From UBA668 sp052034175 (GTDB lineage: Bacteria > Actinomycetota > Acidimicrobiia > Acidimicrobiales > Ilumatobacteraceae), in NCBI GenBank assembly GCA_052034175.1, contig JBPOIX010000069.1, positions 1 through 18,503 of the forward strand: a DNA stretch of 18,503 nucleotides. The letters are read 5' to 3'. Below, piece by piece: positions 13,302 to 18,503 of this stretch. How positions within the stretch are numbered: position 1 is the first letter of the stretch; every line of letters starts with the position of its first letter. Under the pieces are notes generated by a model. It ran no database searches. It was given only the letters and a program-made list of their open reading frames with translations, and was not told where the DNA came from. Made by a program: the position numbers and the translations under genes.

Positions 13302-14144
13302 ATGTTCAGACTTCTCAACGTCGAGGGCCGCGCCGCCCTCGAGCACGACGGCCACTGGTACGACCTGGCCATCGCCGCCGCCGACGAGGCCCTCGCCGAC
13401 CCGATGCACGCCATCGCCCGCCACACGGAGCTGCACGCGGTGCAGGCCAGCCTGGCAGGGTGCACGCCGAACGGCCCGGTGCAGCCCGGCTCTCTCGGCC
13501 CGGTGGCGCCACGGCCGGCCAAGGTGTTCGCCATCGGCCTCAACTACCGCTCCCACGCCGGCGAGTCGAACATGGAGCTGCCGCCGGCACCGCTGACGTT
13601 CACCAAGTTCCCCAGCTGCCTCGTGGGCCCGGAGGCGGACGTCGTGCTCAGTGGGGCCACGGTGGACTGGGAGGTCGAGCTGGTGGTGGTGATCGGCACG
13701 GGTGGCCGGCGGATCGCCGCCGCCGACGCCTGGGCTCACATCGCCGGCCTCACGCTGGGGCAGGACGTCAGCGACCGGACGGTGCAGCTGACGGGCAAGC
13801 CGCCGCAGTTCTCCCTCGGCAAGAGCTTCGACACGTTCGGGCCGATCGGGCCGGCACTCGTGAGCGTGGACTCCTTCGCCGACCCGGACGATCTCGAGCT
13901 GTGGTGCGACGTGGCGGGCGAGCGGATGCAGCACGCGCGCACCAGCGACCTGATCTTCCCCGTGCCCTACCTGGTGGAGTACCTCAGCAGCATCTGCACC
14001 CTGGAGCCGGGCGACATCATCTTCACCGGCACACCCGAAGGTGTCGGAGCCGCCAGGGGTCGGTTCCTCAAGGAGGGCGAGCTGGTGGAATCCTGGGCGG
14101 AAGGCATCGGCTCGCTGCACAACCGCTGCGTGGCAGGTGTGTGA
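13302..14144 (+). CDS. Fumarylacetoacetate hydrolase (FAH)-family protein
   Basis: A 280-residue member of the FAH/HpcE superfamily, which includes fumarylacetoacetate and acylpyruvate hydrolases, 2-keto-4-pentenoate hydratases and decarboxylases. The N-terminal cap spans about 1-70. The catalytic fold starts at VFAIGLNYRSHAGE (75-88). The metal ligands are Glu124 and Glu126 (VDWEVEL) and Asp155 (LGQDVSDR), and the C-terminal IIFTGTPEGVGAARGRFLKEGE is conserved. It is the first gene of the aromatic operon, under the promoter overlapped by the GntR palindrome. Its stop shares one base with the next start (TGATG). It probably hydrolyses or hydrates the product of the extradiol dioxygenase; which reaction is not decided by sequence. 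Confidence 0.92.
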   Translation: MFRLLNVEGRAALEHDGHWYDLAIAAADEALADPMHAIARHTELHAVQASLAGCTPNGPVQPGSLGPVAPRPAKVFAIGLNYRSHAGESNMELPPAPLTFTKFPSCLVGPEADVVLSGATVDWEVELVVVIGTGGRRIAAADAWAHIAGLTLGQDVSDRTVQLTGKPPQFSLGKSFDTFGPIGPALVSVDSFADPDDLELWCDVAGERMQHARTSDLIFPVPYLVEYLSSICTLEPGDIIFTGTPEGVGAARGRFLKEGELVESWAEGIGSLHNRCVAGV

Positions 14145-15082
14145 TGGGCCTGCACCGGCTGCTCGGCCTCTCGGTGGCCGTTCCCGACCCGGCCGGCCTG
14201 GCCGCGTACTACGCAGAGCTCGGCCTCACCACCGACGGGACGGGCGGCTTCGCCGGCACCGACGGTGGCACCCAGGTGCGCGTCGAGGAAGGCCCCTTCC
14301 GGCGCCTGCTGCACGTGGACGTGGCCGCAGAGGATGAGGCCACCCTGGCCGCCGCCGCCACCCGTGCCGCCGAACACGGCCTCACCCCGGCGTGGCGCGA
14401 CGGAGTGCTGCAAGTGGAGGACCCCCACACGCAGGTGACGTTCCGCCTGCAGGTGGCGCCGCGCTGGGCGCAGCAGGCTGTGGCCGCGCCGGTTCGGGAC
14501 AACCGCCCCGGTTCCCCCGAGCGGCGCAACGCTCGCGCTGCAGGCGTCACCGCGGGGCCACGTGCGCCGCGGCGCCTCGGCCACATGGTGATCGGCACAC
14601 CCAACTTGAACGGCACGCGGGACTTCCTGCTCGGCGTGCTCGGCTTCAAGATGAGCGACCAGTTCGAGGGGGTCATCGCCTTCACCCGGTGCTCCACCGA
14701 CCACCACAACGTGGCGCTGGTGGAGAGCCCGGTGCCGTTGCTGCAGCACTACTCGTGGGAGTGCGACGACGTCGACCATGTCGGCCACACGGCCACCGCG
14801 TTGCTGCGCGCCGATCCGGCCCGTCAGGTGTGGGGCTTCGGGCGACACTTCGTCGGCTCGAACTACTACTGGTACCTGCGCGACCCGAGTGGTGCGTTCG
14901 TCGAGCTGTACAGCGACATGGACGTGATCGACGACGACGACGCGTGGGATGCCACCGGGCGGACCACCTTCGGGCCACAGCACATCGCCAACTCGTGGGG
15001 CCCCGACCTGCCGTTGGAGTTCATCGTGCCGACCGACCTGGAGGCGCTGCAGGCCGGCTGGGCGGCGAGGAGCGAGCGGTGA
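14144..15082 (+). CDS. Two-domain type I extradiol ring-cleavage dioxygenase
   Basis: A 312-residue VOC-superfamily enzyme predicted to cleave a catechol next to its hydroxyl groups with Fe(II) and O2. The N-terminal VOC domain (1-105) is degenerate and structural. The C-terminal domain carries the likely metal ligands His147 (RLGHMVIG), His202 (LLQHYSWE) and Glu254 (AFVELYSD). His188 in TDHHNVAL is the likely acid-base residue, by comparison with BphC-type enzymes. GRHFVGSNYYWYLRDPSG is the family signature region with the second-shell His235 and a Tyr. A Pro/Arg/Ala-rich linker (about 105-143) joins the domains and is longer than usual. Start and stop overlap both neighbours (TGATG and GTGA), so it is translated with the FAH protein and the hydroxylase. 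Confidence 0.92.
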   Translation: MGLHRLLGLSVAVPDPAGLAAYYAELGLTTDGTGGFAGTDGGTQVRVEEGPFRRLLHVDVAAEDEATLAAAATRAAEHGLTPAWRDGVLQVEDPHTQVTFRLQVAPRWAQQAVAAPVRDNRPGSPERRNARAAGVTAGPRAPRRLGHMVIGTPNLNGTRDFLLGVLGFKMSDQFEGVIAFTRCSTDHHNVALVESPVPLLQHYSWECDDVDHVGHTATALLRADPARQVWGFGRHFVGSNYYWYLRDPSGAFVELYSDMDVIDDDDAWDATGRTTFGPQHIANSWGPDLPLEFIVPTDLEALQAGWAARSER

Positions 15083-16557
15083 CCACCATCTGTGACCTGG
15101 ACGTCGCGGTCATCGGCTGCGGCCCGGTGGGCGTCACCCTCGCCGGCCTCCTGGCGGGCCGAGGTGTGCGCGTCGCCGCCTTCGACCGCGAGGTGGAGCT
15201 CTTCCCCCTCCCCCGCGCCGCCCACTTCGACCACGAGATCATGCGCGTGTTCCAGGAGCTCGGTGTGGCCGACGAGATCGCGCCCAGCATCATCGTCAAC
15301 CAGGGGATGGACTTCCTCAGCGCCCGCCATGAGGTGCTGTTGGCGATGAGGGCCGCCGATCGCACCCGCTCGGGCTGGCCGTCGTCGTTGATGTTCCACC
15401 AGCCCGGCGTGGAGGACGCGATGCGTGCCGGTGCCGCGCGCCTGGGCGCAGACCTGCGGCTCGGCACCGGGGTGGACGGGGTGGAAGACCGCGGTGACCA
15501 TGTGCTGCTGACGCTCGACGGCGGTGCCGCCACGACCGCAGCCTTCGTGGTGGCCTGCGACGGGGCGCGCTCCGGAGTGCGCAAGCAGCTCGGCATCGCC
15601 ATGGACGACCTGCAGTTCGAGGAGCCGTGGCTCGTGGTCGACCTGGTGCTGGGCGACGGCGTCGAGCCCCCGAGCCCGATCGCCCTGCAGGTGTGCGACC
15701 CCGCCCGCCCGCACACGCTCGTGCCGATGCCACCGCCGCGCTATCGCTTCGAGTTCATGATGCTGCCCGGCGAAACTGCCGACGACGTGAACCGGCCGGA
15801 GCGTGTGCAGGAGTTTCTCCGGCCGTGGCTGGCGGAAGGTGCCGCCACGGTGGAGCGCTCCGCGGTGTACACGTTCCACGGGCTGATCGCCACCGAGTGG
15901 CGCCGCGGGCGCGTGTTCCTCGCGGGCGACGCGGCTCACCAGACCCCACCGTTCCTCGGGCAAGGCATGTGTGCCGGCGTGCGCGACGCGGCGAACCTGG
16001 CCTGGAAGCTGGAGCGCGTGCTGCGCCACGGCGCCGCCGAGGCGCTGCTGGACACCTACCAGACCGAACGCGAGCCGTCGGTGCGGCACATCATCGGGGC
16101 CGCCGTCGGCTTCGGTCGGGTGATCTGCACGCTGGACGCAGCCGCGGCTGCGGAACGCGATGCCGGCATGCTGGCTGCTCGCGCTGTCGGCGGGGGGACC
16201 GCCGGGGAGATGGGCTTCCCGCCCCTTCCCACCGGGCCACTGGTGGCCTCCGGTGGCGGCGAACCCGCCGTGCAGCCCATGGTGAACGGCACACGGCTGG
16301 ACGACCTGGTGGGCCCCCGCTTCGCGGTGGTGGCCCGCCACGACGGGCAGCTCGACAGCCTGGGCGCACAGTGGTGGCACGCGGCGGGTGCAGTGCTGCT
16401 GTCCGCGGCGCGGCACCCGGAGCTGGCCGAGGTGCTCGACGCGTGCCTCCCCGGGGGCACGGACACGATGGTGATCCGGCCGGACCGGGTGGTGCACGCT
16501 GCCGGGCCGACGGTCGAAGTGCCGGCCGGCGCCACCGCCGAACTCATCGGCGGCTGA
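15079..16557 (+). CDS. FAD-dependent aromatic hydroxylase, MhpA-like
   Basis: A 492-residue class A flavoprotein monooxygenase that would use NAD(P)H and O2 to add a hydroxyl to a phenolic ring. The FAD-binding dinucleotide motif GCGPVG (13-18) ends at Asp36, the Asp-Gly motif is ACDGARSG (159-166), and the Gly-Asp motif is FLAGDAAHQTPPFLGQGM (280-297). These and the NQGMDFLSARHEVLL segment resemble 3-(3-hydroxyphenyl)propionate hydroxylases. The C-terminal thioredoxin-like domain is present but short, and the protein is somewhat shorter than E. coli MhpA. GTG at 15079 overlaps the dioxygenase stop by four bases. The substrate is probably a hydroxyphenyl-alkanoic acid or similar phenol. It should supply the catechol for the adjacent dioxygenase. 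Confidence 0.92.
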   Translation: MTTICDLDVAVIGCGPVGVTLAGLLAGRGVRVAAFDREVELFPLPRAAHFDHEIMRVFQELGVADEIAPSIIVNQGMDFLSARHEVLLAMRAADRTRSGWPSSLMFHQPGVEDAMRAGAARLGADLRLGTGVDGVEDRGDHVLLTLDGGAATTAAFVVACDGARSGVRKQLGIAMDDLQFEEPWLVVDLVLGDGVEPPSPIALQVCDPARPHTLVPMPPPRYRFEFMMLPGETADDVNRPERVQEFLRPWLAEGAATVERSAVYTFHGLIATEWRRGRVFLAGDAAHQTPPFLGQGMCAGVRDAANLAWKLERVLRHGAAEALLDTYQTEREPSVRHIIGAAVGFGRVICTLDAAAAAERDAGMLAARAVGGGTAGEMGFPPLPTGPLVASGGGEPAVQPMVNGTRLDDLVGPRFAVVARHDGQLDSLGAQWWHAAGAVLLSAARHPELAEVLDACLPGGTDTMVIRPDRVVHAAGPTVEVPAGATAELIGG

Positions 16558-16571
16558 CCGGCCAGGGCCTG

Positions 16572-17081
16572 TCACTCCTCGACGAGGGTGCCTTCCCAAT
16601 GGCTCTTGGCGCCATTGTGCGCAGTGAGGGTCATCGTCACCGTGGCCACCGCGCCGAGCGCAATCGCCAGCGCGGCGAGGGTGCCGACCACGACCTTCGG
16701 GTTCTTCAGCCGGGCGGTGGCCTTCTCCTCGCCCACCTTGGCCCGCCAGCGGCGCACGAGCATCCAGGCCAGCACGAGCACGAAGAACAGCAGGGACAGC
16801 AACCGCACGGTCTCGCCCATCTCGCCGTGGTCGCGCAGGGTGTCGGAGATGGCCATGCCGCTCTCCTCGTAGGCCTCTTCCAGGCTTTCACCGCTGCTGG
16901 CGGCCAGGACCGTGCCGACGAAGCCGACACCGGCGAGGGCGGTGGTGAGCCACCCGTAGTGCGGCACCAGGCGCGGGCGGACGACCATCGCGATCATGCC
17001 CAGGGTGGCCAGCGGGAGGAGCACCACGGGAAGGTGCACCATCAGTGGGTGGGAGGGAAGGTCGCCGATCTTGTCGAACAT
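16572..17081 (-). CDS. DUF2231-family four-helix membrane protein
   Basis: A 169-residue inner-membrane protein with four predicted segments at about 16-34, 44-62, 92-110 and 130-152. It carries the family hallmark HPLMVHLPVV at 11-20 and AHNGAKSHW near the C-terminus, which matches the GHSGA..W pattern of DUF2231. Its conserved histidines (11, 16, 41, 85, 155, 161) would suit haem or metal binding, but the function of the family is unknown. ATG at 17081 shares one base with the cytochrome c stop (TGATG) and has AAGGA six bases upstream, so the two are co-translated. I infer a redox partnership with the cytochrome. Longer frames reaching back into the cytochrome gene are antisense-like shadows. 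Confidence 0.88.
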   Translation of the reverse strand: MFDKIGDLPSHPLMVHLPVVLLPLATLGMIAMVVRPRLVPHYGWLTTALAGVGFVGTVLAASSGESLEEAYEESGMAISDTLRDHGEMGETVRLLSLLFFVLVLAWMLVRRWRAKVGEEKATARLKNPKVVVGTLAALAIALGAVATVTMTLTAHNGAKSHWEGTLVEE

Positions 17082-17473
17082 CACTGATCCTTGAGAAAGT
17101 CCATGAGCGCCTGTACCTGGGCGTCCGTCAGGTCGGGGAAGCCTTCCATCCGGCCCTTGCCGAAGCGGATGGACTGCTCCAGCCGCTGGTCGCCGAGGGT
17201 GAGGATGCGGGCCAGGTCCAGGGCGGGCGCATCGCGCTTGCCCTGCATCATCGATCCGTGGCAGCGGGCGCACGACTTGAGGTACACCTGCTCGCCGGTG
17301 TTCATCACGGCGATCGTCGTCTCGATCGGCACCGGCCCGGGGTCGGCTGCGGCGGCGTCCGAGTCGGTGCTGCCGCCGCCGCACGCCGCCAGGACGACGG
17401 CACCGGTGACCAGTGCCGGCAGTGCCAGCACGATGTTTCGCGCCACGAAGGCGCGCACTCGCTCACGAACCAT
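17081..17473 (-). CDS. Mono-haem c-type cytochrome lipoprotein
   Basis: A 130-residue exported electron carrier. The N-terminal hydrophobic stretch ends in VLAAC, with Cys31 as the probable lipid anchor, followed by a Gly/Ser/Ala/Asp tether. The haem site is CARCH at 68-72. The sixth ligand is probably Met109 in GRMEGFPDL, and the final helix DAQVQALMDFLKDQ is typical of class I cytochrome c. It would sit on the outer face of the membrane. It is the first gene of a two-gene unit with the DUF2231 protein. AGGA lies 7 bases before ATG 17473. The palindrome TACCCCTAGGGGTA lies 14 bases upstream of the start, so regulation by a CsoR-type metal sensor is possible. Confidence 0.92.
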   Translation of the reverse strand: MVRERVRAFVARNIVLALPALVTGAVVLAACGGGSTDSDAAAADPGPVPIETTIAVMNTGEQVYLKSCARCHGSMMQGKRDAPALDLARILTLGDQRLEQSIRFGKGRMEGFPDLTDAQVQALMDFLKDQ

Positions 17474-17486
17474 GCCTCCATCCTGG

Positions 17487-17500
17487 TACCCCTAGGGGTA
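17487..17500. promoter_or_regulatory. Perfect palindrome TACCCCTAGGGGTA, CsoR-like operator candidate
   Basis: A 14-bp perfect palindrome lies 14 bases before the cytochrome c start. C-tract/G-tract palindromes bounded by TA are typical operators of the CsoR/RcnR family of copper, nickel and sulfur sensors. An AT-rich stretch, GATATA, overlaps its upstream end on the minus strand and could be part of a -10 box. No csoR gene is seen in the window. Confidence 0.6.
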
Positions 17501-17575
17501 TATCTCGCAGGGACTTAGGTCCCGATTTCGGCCCTTTGTGACGGACGACCACGACCCGGCGCGAGGCCCCCCGGG

Positions 17576-17624
17576 CTTCTCGGGCTGAATCGTCCCAAAT
17601 CGTCTTCTCGGGCTGAGTTGTCCC
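17576..17624. repeat. Two direct repeats starting CTTCTCGGGCTGA, 28-bp period
   Basis: A 21-bp unit occurs at 17576-17596 and 17604-17624, differing at two positions (AATC versus GTTG in the middle), and both copies end in GTCCC. They are separated by 7 bases. Together with the hairpin beside them they fill much of the 166-base gap after the acyltransferase gene. I see no coding function. Confidence 0.8.
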
Positions 17625-17636
17625 GCCCTGCGGGAC
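17620..17636 (-). terminator. Strong short hairpin after the acyltransferase stop
   Basis: GTCCCGC (17620-17626) and GCGGGAC (17630-17636) form a perfect 7-bp stem with a 3-base loop, three bases after the stop of the minus-strand acyltransferase. There is no T-run, which is common for actinobacterial terminators, so the call rests on stem strength and position. Confidence 0.45.
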
Positions 17637-17639
17637 TGG

Positions 17640-18497
17640 TCAGCCCTGGTTCGGGTGGTCGACGAGGCGCGCGGCGGGCCCGTCGGCCAGTTGAGCGGCG
17701 ACCCAGCCGTCGACGCGGAGCCACTGCTCGTCGAGCCAGACGGCACGCTCGTCCAAGCCGGCAGGCACGTCAGCGGCGGGGATGCGCCACACAGTCACGA
17801 CGAGCGGGGTCTGCAGGGGGACGGCACGGGCCAGCTCGGCGAACGAGGCGTACTCCTCCAGCCCGGCATGGGCGATGACCACGACGTCCGCGGCCGGAAG
17901 GGTGTGGAGCAGCGCCAGCGTGCCACCGGGCCGAGGAGGCAGGACGTGGCGGAGGGCCGCCAGCCGCGCTGCTCGCTCCGGGTTGCCGTCTGTCAGGCGG
18001 GTGAGCGCACGCTCCAGCCGATCGGGGCGGAAGAGGCGGCCTTCCGGAAAGATCACCGCGGCCGTCCGGTCGTCCACGTGCGGGGCCAGGGTCGCCACCA
18101 TCGCCAGGGCCTCCGGGCCGTTGTCCCGCGGGATGAACACCGAGCCGGTACGGGCGTAGATGAGGTCGAAGCCCGGGTCGGCCAGCAGCTCGGCCATGAT
18201 CACACCGCGGGTACGCATCCCGAGGCGCAGGCACAGCAGGGAGGGCAGCGAGGCGTCGACGAGGTTCACGTGCCGGCACAGCACCACGACTGGGCCAGGC
18301 GCGAGGGCCGCCAGCGATGCGTCGTCGATTTCGATGCGCAGGCCGAGCAGCTGCTCCGCCCGGCGGGCGAGGAGGGGGATCGACCACTGCTGCAACCGAT
18401 CGTGACGACGCACCGACGCGGGCGACCCCAGCCGGGTGCCGCAGCCGGCCAGCAGCCAGTAGACGGGTGCGAGGAGGATCTCCACCGAGTCGTTCAC
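17640..18497 (-). CDS. PlsC-like lysophospholipid/glycerolipid acyltransferase (start near window edge, may be incomplete)
   Basis: A predicted membrane-associated acyltransferase of at least 285 residues. Motif I is His76-x4-Asp81 in CRHVNLVDAS, a motif II-like FIPRD is at 121-125, and motif III FPEGRLFRP is at 150-158, all in the correct order. An N-terminal hydrophobic stretch (EILLAPVYWLLAG) could anchor it. The C-terminal part beyond the acyltransferase fold (about 200-285) is poorly recognisable. GTG at 18497 is a possible start, but the frame is still open at the window edge (18503), so the true start may lie outside. It probably transfers an acyl chain to a glycerophosphate or another lipid acceptor; the acceptor is not known. 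Confidence 0.85.
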   Translation of the reverse strand: MNDSVEILLAPVYWLLAGCGTRLGSPASVRRHDRLQQWSIPLLARRAEQLLGLRIEIDDASLAALAPGPVVVLCRHVNLVDASLPSLLCLRLGMRTRGVIMAELLADPGFDLIYARTGSVFIPRDNGPEALAMVATLAPHVDDRTAAVIFPEGRLFRPDRLERALTRLTDGNPERAARLAALRHVLPPRPGGTLALLHTLPAADVVVIAHAGLEEYASFAELARAVPLQTPLVVTVWRIPAADVPAGLDERAVWLDEQWLRVDGWVAAQLADGPAARLVDHPNQG

Positions 18498-18503
18498 CGC
18501 GTA

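Overview
The window is GC-rich DNA of an actinobacterial type, densely coded with short gaps and many 1-4 base start/stop overlaps. The gene set also fits Actinomycetota: an F420-type luciferase-like oxidoreductase, a mycobacterial Rv1264-like adenylate cyclase, and many promoters whose -10 box lies only 6-8 bases before the start codon (leaderless mRNAs). An Acidimicrobiia-like host is my guess, and no sequence search was possible. I see no rRNA, tRNA, CRISPR array, transposase, integrase or phage gene. No stretch over 300 bases lacks a gene.

Layout. (1) 1-4677, minus strand: a complete branched-chain-amino-acid-type ABC importer operon, livG-livF-livH-livM plus a substrate-binding lipoprotein that runs off the left edge. 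Every junction overlaps by 1 or 4 bases. (2) 4804-5844, plus strand, divergent from it: an isopenicillin-N-synthase-family 2-oxoglutarate/Fe(II) oxygenase. (3) 5910-9186: a beta-lactamase-fold serine hydrolase and a short-chain dehydrogenase (minus), then an adenylate cyclase (plus) divergent from the dehydrogenase. An unusual inverted-repeat cluster lies between the hydrolase and the dehydrogenase. (4) 9223-12030: an F420-type oxidoreductase and larE (minus), and an exported alpha/beta-hydrolase-like lipoprotein (plus) that appears to have lost its catalytic residues. (5) 12053-16557: a small VOC protein and a GntR/FCD repressor (minus), divergent from a three-gene aromatic catabolism operon (plus): FAH-family hydrolase, extradiol dioxygenase and MhpA-like FAD hydroxylase. 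A palindrome between the divergent genes lies across a near-consensus promoter. (6) 16572-17473, minus strand: a cytochrome c lipoprotein and a DUF2231 membrane protein, preceded by a TACCCCTAGGGGTA palindrome. (7) 17640 to the right edge, minus strand: a PlsC-like acyltransferase.

How the parts work together. The clearest pathway is region 5. A flavin hydroxylase would make a catechol, the extradiol enzyme would open the ring, and the FAH protein would hydrolyse or process the cleavage product. The GntR repressor probably senses an aromatic ligand or pathway intermediate. The Liv importer could supply amino acids, amides or aromatic acids, but nothing in the sequence fixes its substrate. The most notable non-coding signals are the shared leaderless promoter layout, the operator-promoter overlap at 13267-13298, the repeat cluster at 7120-7207 and the CsoR-like palindrome at 17487-17500.
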